The notes beneath the pieces were generated by a model. That model ran no database searches and was not told the origin of the DNA. It saw nothing but the letters and a program-made list of their open reading frames with translations. From a virus, in IMG/VR virus record IMGVR_UViG_3300025914_000009, positions 60,984 to 124,983 of that record: a stretch of DNA of 64,000 bases; one strand, given 5' to 3'. The first letter of the stretch is position 1, and every line of letters begins with the position of its first letter. The position numbers and the translations under genes are program-made. Positions 1 through 7,514 of this stretch are shown one piece after another.

Positions 1-1
1 A

Positions 2-508
2 GTAGACTCCAACTACTTTGAATTCCATCTAAGAGCTGATATCTATAGAGGATGGTGGATATATGAACCTAATAGACAAGAAGCATGTCCATATTCACCA
101 ATAGTTACCTTTGAGAGATCCCCCCTTATGAAGCCTATAGAAAAACTATGCGTAATAGAATATGCCTATTATGCTGACAATGAAGAAATTGAGGGTGTAA
201 ATCCTCCACTGTGTCCTGTACCACAATATAAAACCAGTGTAATTTTTGTACAATTATTTAAAATGCCCATAAACAGGCTAGGGACTGTAAAAGGACAGAT
301 TATCTACCAGGCATTAGGAAGATATGTAATAGAACCTCCTATAACTGAGCAGTTTAGTATTAATGTAGGAGATGATTCAAACCTCGTGAGAACCAATTGT
401 ACTGCCGGTATTGCTACTATTTACCCCAAGAGGACTATGAGAAAAGTACTCTGGTGGATAAGACATCCATTTGGCCCATCTTATATCAGCAAAAAAATTG
501 TACCATAA
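2..508 (+). CDS. hypothetical protein, 5' end outside window
   Basis: The frame is open from the first bases of the window to a TAA at 506-508, giving 168 visible residues; a methionine at 128 is in frame, but the upstream codons read as ordinary protein (residues such as WWIYEP), so I treat the gene as truncated by the window edge. The product is soluble-looking and of mixed composition. I do not recognise the family. Confidence 0.6.
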   Translation, partial: VDSNYFEFHLRADIYRGWWIYEPNRQEACPYSPIVTFERSPLMKPIEKLCVIEYAYYADNEEIEGVNPPLCPVPQYKTSVIFVQLFKMPINRLGTVKGQIIYQALGRYVIEPPITEQFSINVGDDSNLVRTNCTAGIATIYPKRTMRKVLWWIRHPFGPSYISKKIVP

Positions 509-588
509 CTCTAGGGGAGCGAGAGGAGGGAATTGTTCATCCTTCAAAGGGTTAGCCCTCTATCACAAACTCCCCTATTCTTTAAATT

Positions 589-690
589 ATGAAACAAAAA
601 AGAAAACAACGCGAAGAGCCCCTATTTTGGGGTATCGTAGGAATATTACTAGCATTTTATATGATATATCAAACATATAATATGCGTTAA
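589..690 (+). CDS. 33-aa single-pass membrane protein
   Basis: A short gene starting MKQKRKQREE, a strongly basic N-terminus followed by one hydrophobic helix (about residues 13-27, FWGIVGILLAFYMIY). This charge pattern suggests one membrane span with the N-terminus inside. It is preceded by the A/T-rich TTTAAATT typical of starts here. Function unknown. Confidence 0.5.
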   Translation: MKQKRKQREEPLFWGIVGILLAFYMIYQTYNMR

Positions 691-693
691 AGA

Positions 694-893
694 TTGTCTG
701 CACTTGATGTTGAAAAATCCAAGTACCAGGGAATGATGTTCCCACAGCTCTGTGGAAGCTTAAGAGGGGGAAGGCAGACAAGAGTATAGACTTGTCCGTC
801 TGATAGTCCAGTTACATAAAAAGTGTTGTTCTGGTTGACATAACTATCAGGCTTTGTGCATCTCAACCATGGTTTGGTCTTAAGTGCACAGCC
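694..893 (+). ncRNA. three tandem stem-closed RNA units
   Basis: No gene fits here. Three successive segments are each closed by a perfect stem: TTGTCTGC/GCAGACAA (694-701 with 774-781), CTGATAGT/ACTATCAG (800-807 with 843-850) and TGTGCA/TGCACA (855-860 with 885-890). The first holds three inner hairpins (ACTTG/CAAGT, GGGAA/TTCCC, CCACAG/CTGTGG), so it could fold as a multibranched RNA. The tandem closed-stem layout resembles the array at 10.3-11.2 kb but lacks its ACAGCAAA motif. Strand is assumed from the neighbours. Confidence 0.4.
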
Positions 894-943
894 AATAGGT
901 GTCTTCTCCCTTTTTATTCAGTCATTTATTAAATCAACATAAA

Positions 944-1318
944 ATGAAGAAAAAAGACCAAACCAAAGAAGCAAGTGAGGGAATATCAATAATTGAGGTT
1001 CCCTTTACAGCACGAGAAAAGAAAGCTTTGGGTAAAATCCTCGAAACCCCTCACTGGGGAAGGAGGAAACTGAAGGACGAATTTATTGCCGACAATGGTA
1101 GGCTATCTGAAGAAGTAGATGCCTACATTATGGCTAATGGGAAGCGTAAGAGAGTTAATGAAGCAGTAAGTGATTCTGGATCAGCGAATGATCCTATAGG
1201 CTCTAAGGAGAATAAAAAGCTGAGTGAGCCTGTAAAAGCACCTACCTCTGAGCTCAGAATGCAAATCAAAGGTCTCAGAATAGAAGGTGATATTCTGGTT
1301 ATTGAGCTCAATAAGTAG
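944..1318 (+). CDS. hypothetical acidic/basic protein, 124 aa
   Basis: The ATG at 944 (MKKKDQTKEASEG) follows AATCAACATAAA, the usual start context here; an upstream in-frame start at 899 would lie in the RNA region and is less likely. The protein is rich in K and E, with a low-complexity middle (about residues 75-100) and a hydrophobic C-terminal strand (DILVIELNK). No family recognised. Confidence 0.6.
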   Translation: MKKKDQTKEASEGISIIEVPFTAREKKALGKILETPHWGRRKLKDEFIADNGRLSEEVDAYIMANGKRKRVNEAVSDSGSANDPIGSKENKKLSEPVKAPTSELRMQIKGLRIEGDILVIELNK

Positions 1319-1332
1319 TTTTAACTAATTCG

Positions 1333-1474
1333 GATCAGGAGTAGGACAAACTCCAGAGAGGGGGGCATTGATAATACCAACTTTGTCCACCTCTCAATTC
1401 ATTTCTGATTAGTAGCAACGATCAGAACCATCGGCAGAGCTGATGATATGGGCAAGAAACAAGCTAAACTGATC
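1333..1474 (+). ncRNA. structured intergenic RNA with pseudoknot potential
   Basis: Outer stem ATCAG/CTGAT (1334-1338 with 1405-1409) encloses GGACAAA/TTTGTCC (1344-1350 with 1382-1388). GAGAGG (1356-1361), inside that loop, pairs with CCTCTC (1390-1395) just outside it: an H-type pseudoknot. A second element is closed by GATCAG/CTGATC (1420-1425 with 1469-1474) with an inner CCATC/GATG-ATGG helix. The rest up to 1630 holds weaker hairpins (1608-1620 GACGT/ACGTC) and no gene. Confidence 0.35.
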
Positions 1475-1633
1475 CAAAATAGAGTACCTCTATAGAGCAG
1501 ATACACTTGAGGATCTAACTTCTGTATTTCTTCCCATATAAAGCCACACACCACATATTCAAAGTAGTGGGGCCAAAGATATTTAATTTTTCTACAGTAA
1601 GGGACGTCTGAAACGTCGATTTAACCAAGAAAG

Positions 1634-1660
1634 GAGGGGTGTTTCTACACTCCTCTTCTT
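1634..1660 (+). terminator. intrinsic terminator hairpin with TTCT loop
   Basis: GAGGGGTGT and ACACTCCTC form a 9-bp stem with one G-U pair around a TTCT loop, followed by a pyrimidine-rich TTCTTATTT. It closes the RNA-rich stretch before the gene at 1683. Confidence 0.6.
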
Positions 1661-1682
1661 ATTTAACTAAAAACATTAATAC

Positions 1683-1898
1683 ATGAAAAAGGAAAGATTT
1701 TTTAATATTGTTCATTGGGCATCATTCTGCTCTGTGGGACTTTTTGTGTGCTGGGCAATGATTATCTACTTCAGCCACTGGGATGAAGTTATGACTTCTA
1801 AAACACAGTTCATGTTGCAATGGAAGCCATTACTAGGCATATTCTTAAGCTTCGCATGTCAAATTGCTAGTAGTATACTATTAAACAGGGAAAAATGA
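1683..1898 (+). CDS. small membrane protein, two TM helices
   Basis: A 71-aa protein with hydrophobic segments at about residues 12-30 and 45-64 separated by a short polar loop. It overlaps the next gene by ATGA, so the two are translationally coupled. A two-helix membrane protein of this size could be holin-like, but the lysis genes sit elsewhere (49 kb), so I leave the function open. Confidence 0.6.
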   Translation: MKKERFFNIVHWASFCSVGLFVCWAMIIYFSHWDEVMTSKTQFMLQWKPLLGIFLSFACQIASSILLNREK

Positions 1899-2125
1899 AA
1901 CTAGAATTCCCTCTTACTGTAGCATACAATAAAGAAGACAAAAAGATTGGATGTGTCCTTTTGCAACCAGCAATGGGCGCCACACTTCCCTCAGGGGTAG
2001 TATCAAGCCTATTCGATACAGACAGTTGGGAATTAAGTCCTGTTAAATTAAAGCTGTATACCCTTCATAATCAAGAGCAGTTTGATCTCATGGTTAAAAT
2101 CACTAAAGAAGCCAGAAAATCATGA
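1895..2125 (+). CDS. hypothetical protein, 76 aa
   Basis: Coupled by ATGA overlaps to the genes before and after, which supports expression. The product has alternating hydrophobic strands (LEFPLTVAY, KLKLYTL) suggesting a small beta-rich domain. Family not recognised. Confidence 0.6.
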   Translation: MKLEFPLTVAYNKEDKKIGCVLLQPAMGATLPSGVVSSLFDTDSWELSPVKLKLYTLHNQEQFDLMVKITKEARKS

Positions 2126-2331
2126 ACAATCATTTGGAAGAAGTATGTCAAATGGGCCAAGGGGCTAAATGTTGTAAATTCTTAACATTAGGCCCTGAGG
2201 GGTTTGCTTGCGCAAAAACTGATCCAGCTTTGTATGCCGGGATTATTGCTACATGGCACCTTAGTCCACATGTTGCTCAAGGAGACAACTGTGAAGGAGC
2301 CCAAGGCTCTGTTTTAAACAAAAAAAGATAG
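2122..2331 (+). CDS. hypothetical Cys-containing protein, 69 aa
   Basis: Starts in an ATGA overlap. Five cysteines (CQMGQGAKCC, FACAKT, DNCEG) and two histidines suggest metal binding or a redox-active fold, but the spacing matches no finger I know. It lies directly before a vWA gene. Confidence 0.55.
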   Translation: MNNHLEEVCQMGQGAKCCKFLTLGPEGFACAKTDPALYAGIIATWHLSPHVAQGDNCEGAQGSVLNKKR

Positions 2332-2359
2332 TCTATTAATTCACATAAAATACACGAAA

Positions 2360-2992
2360 ATGGAAACAAACCAAGCAACACTTGCAGACCTTGCTAAGTA
2401 TGACATCTATGTAGTAGCAGACCGTTCAGGTTCAATGGGAAACACAGACATGCCAAATGGCAGAAGTCGTTGGAAAGCTGCTGAAGAAGGCACTATCGCA
2501 GTAGCTTCTAAAGCAATCCAGTATGATCAGGATGGTATTACTGTAGGCATATTTGGTGGAAACACTATCAAACTTATTGATAATGTGAAGGATACTGCTG
2601 CAATCCAGAAAATCTTCACAGAAAATGAGCCTGCTGCCGGCACTCCCACTGATCAGATGTTAAATCAGGTATTTGACAGGTACTTTGCTGCCAAAGCTGC
2701 AGGTAACAATCCTAAACCAATCTTACTGGCAGTAATTACCGACGGTGAGCCTAATGACAGAGGTGCTACTAAAAAGGCTATTGTTGAAGCTACCAAAAAG
2801 ATGGACAAAGATGAGGAAATTGCTATCTCTTTCCTGCAGATAGGAAATGATCCTTCTGCCGCCAGCTTTCTGGCTGAATTGGATGATGAACTGGTAGACA
2901 AAATGGGTGCTAAGTTCGACATTGTTGATACAAAGAAACTGGAAGATGTTGAAAACATCACAGAGACTCTGCTCGCAGCAATAAATGATTAG
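2360..2992 (+). CDS. von Willebrand factor A (vWA) domain protein
   Basis: A 210-aa protein that is essentially one vWA domain. The metal-ion-dependent adhesion site is intact: DRSGS at residues 21-25, a central G-T-P-T stretch (AAGTPTDQ) and TDGEPN as the last MIDAS loop. vWA folds mediate Mg-dependent protein-protein contacts and often partner with AAA ATPases or, as in Ro60, with an RNA-binding ring. There is no signal peptide, so it should be cytosolic. It is one of three vWA proteins in the window (with 7548 and 32417). Confidence 0.9.
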   Translation: METNQATLADLAKYDIYVVADRSGSMGNTDMPNGRSRWKAAEEGTIAVASKAIQYDQDGITVGIFGGNTIKLIDNVKDTAAIQKIFTENEPAAGTPTDQMLNQVFDRYFAAKAAGNNPKPILLAVITDGEPNDRGATKKAIVEATKKMDKDEEIAISFLQIGNDPSAASFLAELDDELVDKMGAKFDIVDTKKLEDVENITETLLAAIND

Positions 2993-3032
2993 TGATTCTT
3001 CCAAGCAGGTTAAGGATGAATAATTCTTAACT

Positions 3033-3209
3033 TTATCTCCTGCTCCCTGAGGGAAATGGGAGAGCTTAAGTCATTGAAGCTCATATACAACAATATCCCC
3101 ATAGCTTACCAGAGCCATTCCTGAAAGGAGATAAGGATCAAAATGCATACGAAGTTCACGTACTCCGTGGTATGCTAATACTTCACTTATTCTCTTGCTG
3201 GTACAAGAG
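3033..3209 (+). ncRNA. structured leader/intergenic RNA
   Basis: TTATCTCC (3033-3040) pairs perfectly with GGAGATAA (3127-3134), closing a 102-nt segment with inner hairpins (GCTCCC/GGGAGAGC). It is followed by GCATAC/GTATGC (3145-3150 with 3170-3175) and CTCTTG/CAAGAG (3192-3197 with 3204-3209). A second CAGGAGAT copy at 3211 could compete for the first strand, which would allow two alternative folds. No gene fits this 250-nt gap. Confidence 0.35.
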
Positions 3210-3246
3210 ACAGGAGATTATTTTCTAACACTAAAAATCATTTATT

Positions 3247-3363
3247 ATGGGATCTTTCTTATTTGGAGCAGTATGTGGTTTAGTTGTAGGAATGGTATTT
3301 GGCCACGGTATATGGACATGGATAAAAACCATAGCTGATAAAAATCAAACCAAAACTCCATAG
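3247..3363 (+). CDS. 38-aa membrane protein
   Basis: MGSFLFGAVCGLVVGMVFG begins a glycine-rich hydrophobic helix spanning about residues 3-25, followed by a polar tail. It resembles small phage inner-membrane proteins. It is followed 2 nt later by another small membrane protein. Confidence 0.5.
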   Translation: MGSFLFGAVCGLVVGMVFGHGIWTWIKTIADKNQTKTP

Positions 3364-3365
3364 TC

Positions 3366-3512
3366 ATGGCACTCTTAACTGGACTAATTCTCCTATTTGG
3401 TGCTGTTATAGGTTTTGTAGTAGCTTGGCATTGGCAAAGGGCAAAGTACGAGAAGGTTTTAAAGGTTTTAGGTAGTCAGATGCATGCTAGTAGCAATAGC
3501 ACACCGTCTTAA
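3366..3512 (+). CDS. 48-aa single-pass membrane protein
   Basis: One N-terminal TM helix (LTGLILLFGAVIGFVVAW), then a short basic cytosolic-type segment and a Ser-rich end. Tight spacing to its neighbours supports a polycistronic unit. Function unknown. Confidence 0.5.
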   Translation: MALLTGLILLFGAVIGFVVAWHWQRAKYEKVLKVLGSQMHASSNSTPS

Positions 3513-3517
3513 GATAT

Positions 3518-3730
3518 ATGGCTAAGCACAAGAATTACAGCGAAGAAGCAGTTGTAAGTCAACTGAATCAGAAGTCAGACATTCTGATCCCTAAGGATAC
3601 TAAGAAGATCCTCATGCTCTTTGGTAGTCAATCCAGAGGAGATGTGGGTATCAAATCCCGTGGGAAGATAGACTTCTTACATAAGTACCATGGATATGTA
3701 CGTCTGTGGGTAACCTCATTTAAAAACTAA
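3518..3730 (+). CDS. hypothetical protein, 70 aa
   Basis: Basic protein with a recurring small-phage-protein look: a helical N-terminus (NYSEEAVVSQLNQK), then GDVGIKSRGKIDFLHKYHG. I do not recognise a function. It sits in a run of closely packed genes. Confidence 0.55.
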   Translation: MAKHKNYSEEAVVSQLNQKSDILIPKDTKKILMLFGSQSRGDVGIKSRGKIDFLHKYHGYVRLWVTSFKN

Positions 3731-3733
3731 GTC

Positions 3734-4156
3734 ATGATCGACCACACAGCTATTTTAAGCGGAGCTTTATTCGATTACAATGATTGGGTAGTGAAGCAAA
3801 CCAATGTTTCTGTGGTTCCTGCTGAACTGAGAGGTATATTCTATAATAAGTTGATAACAAGACTTAAGGATGGATATGACTCAATTGACCTCAGAGCAGC
3901 AATTAAGCCCGATCATCTTGTTATATCCTTTACTTCCCGTGGGTACATTGCAAGCCTTTCTTTTGTTAATGAAAGACATGCTTATACAGCTTCCCTCAGG
4001 AATCAAATCTTGGATGGTCTTGAAAAGGCTCTAGTTGAAATAGATGTAACCAGTTTTCAGGACAAGTTTTCTTATGAGCTAAGTAAAGTGATTTTGGAAG
4101 CAAAAAAATGTTTCAATTATGGAAGACAACAAACCCCAAGGGGAGGATCAGAGTAA
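3734..4156 (+). CDS. hypothetical protein, 140 aa
   Basis: Soluble mixed alpha/beta protein; starts 3 nt after the previous stop and overlaps the next gene by 38 nt. The final residues (YGRQQTPRGGSE) are read from DNA that also encodes the next gene's N-terminus. Family unknown. Confidence 0.6.
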   Translation: MIDHTAILSGALFDYNDWVVKQTNVSVVPAELRGIFYNKLITRLKDGYDSIDLRAAIKPDHLVISFTSRGYIASLSFVNERHAYTASLRNQILDGLEKALVEIDVTSFQDKFSYELSKVILEAKKCFNYGRQQTPRGGSE

Positions 4157-4556
4157 AGAGGCTAAAAAGGTAGACGAAAGATACCAGAAGGGTCTCAGAA
4201 CTCTCACTGCCTTAATGGGAGGGCCTGATTGGGCAAAAGCAACAAAACTATCTAAGGCAGAAATGCCTGAGGTTCTTGCAAGAATTATCCAGAAGAAGAA
4301 AGAAGCTCTCATGGTAACCTTCGAACAAAGCTATGAGAAGATTGTAGAGAGAAAAAAGCATCTGGACAAAACTATTGCTGACAAGGAAAGAGAACTGCAG
4401 AAGATCATTACTGAAGAAAAGAAAGTCTTCAACAAGGAAGTAGATGTCCTTAGAACCCTCTTTACTAAAATTGATGAAATTGAAAAAGAGTATTTCGCAG
4501 ATTTGATGAGCGGAGATACTGAGTCAGAAGATTATACTGAACCTTCTAAAGAGTAG
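4119..4556 (+). CDS. coiled-coil protein, 145 aa
   Basis: Charged, highly helical protein. Residues about 60-125 form a continuous E/K-rich heptad stretch (KKHLDKTIADKERELQKI) consistent with a coiled coil. It starts inside the preceding gene. Likely an oligomerising or scaffold-like protein; function unknown. Confidence 0.6.
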   Translation: MEDNKPQGEDQSKEAKKVDERYQKGLRTLTALMGGPDWAKATKLSKAEMPEVLARIIQKKKEALMVTFEQSYEKIVERKKHLDKTIADKERELQKIITEEKKVFNKEVDVLRTLFTKIDEIEKEYFADLMSGDTESEDYTEPSKE

Positions 4557-4559
4557 CCT

Positions 4560-4826
4560 ATGCAACAAGGTAGCTTAATAATGCTGGCCAAACCTCTAAC
4601 AAAGAAGGACTATGAGTTGGCCAGAAAACTTGGCACCCCAATGCCTGCAAAGGATGTATTTTATACCATTTCGAGAGGGCCATTTTTGATCTATTGTCAT
4701 ATACAGAAAAAAAGTACTTTGACAATTCAAATTGAAGAATTGGGAACAGGTTTTTACGATCCATCGTTCTTTATTGAGGTACAGGCACCTATGAAAATTG
4801 ATCTAAATGAGATTTTAGTCATCTAA
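4560..4826 (+). CDS. small paralog family protein (MQxGSL type), copy 1
   Basis: 88 aa. It shares a plan with the genes at 4838 and 6660: an N-terminal MQQGSLI/MKKGSIV/MQKGSLV strand, a middle proline plus YTIS-like strand, an IEELG-type strand, and an F-E-V-Q-A-P then I-x-L-x-E-I-L ending. The pattern suggests a small all-beta barrel (SH3/KOW-like), but that is inference. Function unknown. Confidence 0.6.
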   Translation: MQQGSLIMLAKPLTKKDYELARKLGTPMPAKDVFYTISRGPFLIYCHIQKKSTLTIQIEELGTGFYDPSFFIEVQAPMKIDLNEILVI

Positions 4827-4837
4827 AACCATTTCGT

Positions 4838-5110
4838 ATGAAAAAGGGAAGTATCGTCGAACTAAAGGAAGACTTCTATTCAGGTACAGAAGAAATGCTA
4901 CTACTCTCTACTATGGGCTACCCTCTATTACTACATCATACTCCTTATGTACTCAGTAATGATCCTATTGAATACACTTGTGGAAGCTGTGGAAAAATCC
5001 ATGTAGCAATAGAATTAGAGGAATTTCCCGAACTAGCCTTCAATGGAGAACATTTTGAAGAAGTACTTGCACCCCAAGAGGTAGAACTTGCAGCATTATT
5101 AGATACTTAA
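4838..5110 (+). CDS. small paralog family protein, copy 2, with CxxC
   Basis: 90 aa and clearly related to the gene just before it (MKKGSIVEL at the start, FEEVLAPQEVELAALL at the end), so the pair is a tandem duplication. This copy also carries CGSCGKIH, a CxxC knuckle missing from the other copies, which may bind zinc. Confidence 0.6.
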   Translation: MKKGSIVELKEDFYSGTEEMLLLSTMGYPLLLHHTPYVLSNDPIEYTCGSCGKIHVAIELEEFPELAFNGEHFEEVLAPQEVELAALLDT

Positions 5111-5156
5111 ACACATTGACTCCAGGTACTATAGTCAAGTTAAGTGCAGAACACGG

Positions 5157-5191
5157 CGTAGAGCCAGTGTAATGCTGGTTCTACGTCTTTT
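5157..5191 (+). terminator. strong intrinsic terminator
   Basis: CGTAGAGCCAG (5157-5167) pairs with CTGGTTCTACG (5175-5185), 11 bp with one G-U, followed by TCTTTT. It separates the small-gene run from the NADAR operon. Confidence 0.75.
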
Positions 5192-5202
5192 AAAAGTGAG
5201 TT

Positions 5203-5751
5203 ATGGAATCATCCGATAAAGTAAAGGCGATTTATAATGTTACTGATACCCATATATATGGGTTCTTTAACGAATATAGGTACTTGTCCAACTTTCATTT
5301 ACATTCGATTGAATATGAAGGGATTCTGTATCCTTCGAATGAAAATGCTTACCAAGCAGCCAAGATTGACTATCAAGGGCATATGCAGCAAAAGTATCAA
5401 AGGATGAAGTTTGCTGAATTAACTCCAAGTCAAGCTAAAAGTGCTGGCCGCTCAGTGTCCTTAAGGGAAGACTGGTTACAAAAGATACCAAATGATCAGA
5501 TAGTATTTGATACATCTGGAGTCTTGATAGAGCAGGTAAGAGACAAGATAATGTATGACCTAAATGAAATCAAATTCTCCAATCCTCATCTCAGGAACCT
5601 TCTTCTGTCAACGGAGGATAAGTATCTTGAGGAAACCAATTGGTGGAGAGATGACTATTGGGGAGTACATAACGGTAAAGGTCTAAACAAACTTGGCAGA
5701 ATCCTGATGAAGATCAGAGATGAAGCTAAAGCTAAAAAGGAGGCAGCATGA
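5203..5751 (+). CDS. NADAR family protein (YbiA-like)
   Basis: 182 aa. Family signatures in order: GFFNEYRYLSNF (residues 20-31), YPSNENAYQAAK (43-54), KSAGRSV..REDW, LLSTEDKYLEE, DDYWG and GLNKLGRILMKIR. NADAR proteins bind and cleave ADP-ribose-linked substrates: YbiA/RibX-type act on riboflavin intermediates, and others remove ADP-ribose from DNA guanine in toxin-antitoxin systems. The glutamate in SNENAYQ is the expected catalytic residue. Coupled by ATGA to 5748. In this NAD-gene-rich phage a role in reversing host ADP-ribosylation is plausible, but not shown. Confidence 0.88.
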   Translation: MESSDKVKAIYNVTDTHIYGFFNEYRYLSNFHLHSIEYEGILYPSNENAYQAAKIDYQGHMQQKYQRMKFAELTPSQAKSAGRSVSLREDWLQKIPNDQIVFDTSGVLIEQVRDKIMYDLNEIKFSNPHLRNLLLSTEDKYLEETNWWRDDYWGVHNGKGLNKLGRILMKIRDEAKAKKEAA

Positions 5752-6068
5752 AAACTTTAACAGATGTCAGGAATTTCTTAAATGAGATTCCTGATGAAAA
5801 ATGGTGCATGAACAGCTTTGAAAATGCACAGGGTCAAAGATGTGCTTTAGGGCATATAAACCATGCACTTTGTGGAAATGCTGTACCATCCTTGCAGGAT
5901 TGCAGTGAAGGGACATATGGGCCTTCAATCTCACTCCTTCCTTCTGCAAGCTTTGCGCTGACAGTCGTAAAAGCCAATAATGGTCATTACACCTCAGCTA
6001 AAGGGAATACTCCGAGAGAAAGAGTAGTTAACCTCATTGATGAAGAACTAAAGAAGAAGAATACATGA
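5748..6068 (+). CDS. small phage protein with CALGH motif, copy 1
   Basis: 106 aa. It shares with 13933 a plan seen in many phage proteins: helix I-P-x-E-x-W, then C-A-L-G-H, then an N-N/N-D-G turn and T-P-x-x-R-V-x-x-L near the C-terminus. This resembles the DUF6197-type family (cysteine, asparagine and a final helix conserved). Biochemical role unknown. Start and stop overlap neighbours by ATGA. Confidence 0.6.
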   Translation: MKTLTDVRNFLNEIPDEKWCMNSFENAQGQRCALGHINHALCGNAVPSLQDCSEGTYGPSISLLPSASFALTVVKANNGHYTSAKGNTPRERVVNLIDEELKKKNT

Positions 6069-6640
6069 GTCTAAAATTCACCCGGTCAAAGACCGAAGAG
6101 CATTATTTTACTTCTGATTATCACTGGGGTCATACTAATGTCTTGAAATACGATGGTAGACCATTCGAAAGTATCGAAAATCATGACAAATATATTGTGG
6201 AATGCCACAACAGAGTTGTCAGACCAACAGACCATTTATGGTTCTTAGGTGACCTATCCCTTGGGGATCTAAAGGAGGCTGAACTCATGCTCAGAGATAT
6301 GAATGGGATTAAGCACTTCATCAAAGGCAACCATGATCATAATGAGACTATTGATATATACAAGAGATGTGGTATATATCATGGTGAACAGATCACCATT
6401 GTCATTGATGGGCAGAAGATCATTCTTAACCATTGCAGGATGTATGTATGGCCAAACTCCCATCATGGATCTTGGAATGTACATGGGCATTCACATGGTA
6501 CTCTTGACAATGCCCCCTGGGGGAAGAGTATGGACGTGTGCATCGCCATAAGGCATTATTACCCAATATCATACCCAGGGATAGGCACTATTATGACCAC
6601 CAAAGACATTTTGATAACTGATCACAGGAGAAAAGAGTAA
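6065..6640 (+). CDS. calcineurin-like metallophosphoesterase
   Basis: 191 aa. Metallophosphoesterase motifs are all present: SDYHWGH (D18, H20), LGDLS for the bridging metal Asp, KGNHDH, and HGHSHG near the C-terminus. Phage members of this group hydrolyse phosphodiesters of nucleic acids or 2'-3' cyclic nucleotides; the substrate cannot be read from the sequence. It is coupled by ATGA to 5748 and so shares an operon with the NADAR gene. Confidence 0.88.
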   Translation: MSLKFTRSKTEEHYFTSDYHWGHTNVLKYDGRPFESIENHDKYIVECHNRVVRPTDHLWFLGDLSLGDLKEAELMLRDMNGIKHFIKGNHDHNETIDIYKRCGIYHGEQITIVIDGQKIILNHCRMYVWPNSHHGSWNVHGHSHGTLDNAPWGKSMDVCIAIRHYYPISYPGIGTIMTTKDILITDHRRKE

Positions 6641-6659
6641 CTTGTTAAAAATCAGTGTT

Positions 6660-6920
6660 ATGCAAAAAGGATCTTTAGTAAAATATATAGGCGGCCAATG
6701 TGAATTTGGCAAGCTTGTATACCCTCTCTCTAAAGAAGAGGTATATACAATATCTGGTATATATCTCGGTCTCTTCTTAGGTCAAGCTAAGGGAGCAGTG
6801 ACTTTAGAAGAAGCTGATGGTTATGGATTCATAATGAATATGTTTGAAGAGATTCAACCACCTATAACTTCTGAAGAAATTTTGGAAGCCGTAGAAGAAA
6901 ATGTAGTTTTACAAGATTAA
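6660..6920 (+). CDS. small paralog family protein (MQKGSLV type), copy 3
   Basis: I chose the ATG at 6660, because from there the protein begins MQKGSLVKY exactly like copies at 4560 and 4838; an earlier TTG would add six residues. The ending FEEIQPPITSEEIL also matches the family. 86 aa, likely a small beta domain, function unknown. Confidence 0.6.
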   Translation: MQKGSLVKYIGGQCEFGKLVYPLSKEEVYTISGIYLGLFLGQAKGAVTLEEADGYGFIMNMFEEIQPPITSEEILEAVEENVVLQD

Positions 6921-6923
6921 ATT

Positions 6924-7499
6924 CTATCTGTAGAATCTGGACATATCCCTTTGTTTGGGAGATGACTGATAAGTACAAGATTCTCCATGATAGGTAAATG
7001 TGTAGCCTTTTGCAGATTTCCCTTTACCTGCAAGGATTCTATGAATAGTTGCTATGTGAAGAGAAAGTGCTTTGGCACAAGTCTTCATAGTTGGAAAAGT
7101 GGCAAAGAGAGACAAATCATGAATAAGATAAACATCAACTGACTTTACTCTTTTATGATGAGCTTCTCTGATCTTTTCGGCAGTTTTCTGAGAGCACTGA
7201 AAGTTTTCACCATTTGGTTCATAAATGTTGTAACCATATTCAGGAAGGTGAGAATTATGTTGTGAAATATAATAGACTTCTCTGGCTATCCTGTTCTCAA
7301 AAGTGCATTCTTCAAGTACATAGAAAGAAAATTTGTCTTTTCCATACTTGTTATAAGAACTTTGAAGATGGATAGAAAAATGGGTACCTTTACTCAACTG
7401 ACGAAAATGTGAATACTTTCTAGTCTTTGGAGATTTTGTAGAACCTATATAAACCTTATTGTTAACCAGGTTCTTTATTGCATATATGTAAGCTTTCAT
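6924..7499 (-). CDS. GIY-YIG homing endonuclease with NUMOD-type domain
   Basis: 191 aa, the only minus-strand gene in the left 47 kb. The N-terminus is a GIY-YIG nuclease domain (YIYAIKN..YIGST, with a conserved R-x-x-x-H stretch and NKYG). The C-terminal half (VYLIHDLSLFATFPTMKTCA then helix and KGYTF) is a NUMOD1/helix-turn-helix DNA-binding module. No intron is visible, so this is a free-standing homing endonuclease that has inserted between 6920 and the Ro60 gene; its orientation marks it as a recent mobile insertion. Confidence 0.88.
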   Translation of the reverse strand: MKAYIYAIKNLVNNKVYIGSTKSPKTRKYSHFRQLSKGTHFSIHLQSSYNKYGKDKFSFYVLEECTFENRIAREVYYISQHNSHLPEYGYNIYEPNGENFQCSQKTAEKIREAHHKRVKSVDVYLIHDLSLFATFPTMKTCAKALSLHIATIHRILAGKGKSAKGYTFTYHGESCTYQSSPKQRDMSRFYR

Positions 7500-7514
7500 A
7501 ACATGAAGTTACAC

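Noticed and set aside
471-680. A 69-residue plus-strand frame overlapping the first gene's end
   Set aside because: It has no start context and competes with the better 33-aa membrane protein frame at 589.
694-893. tRNAs in the left-end RNA tandem
   Set aside because: No T loop or D arm could be found in any of the three units.
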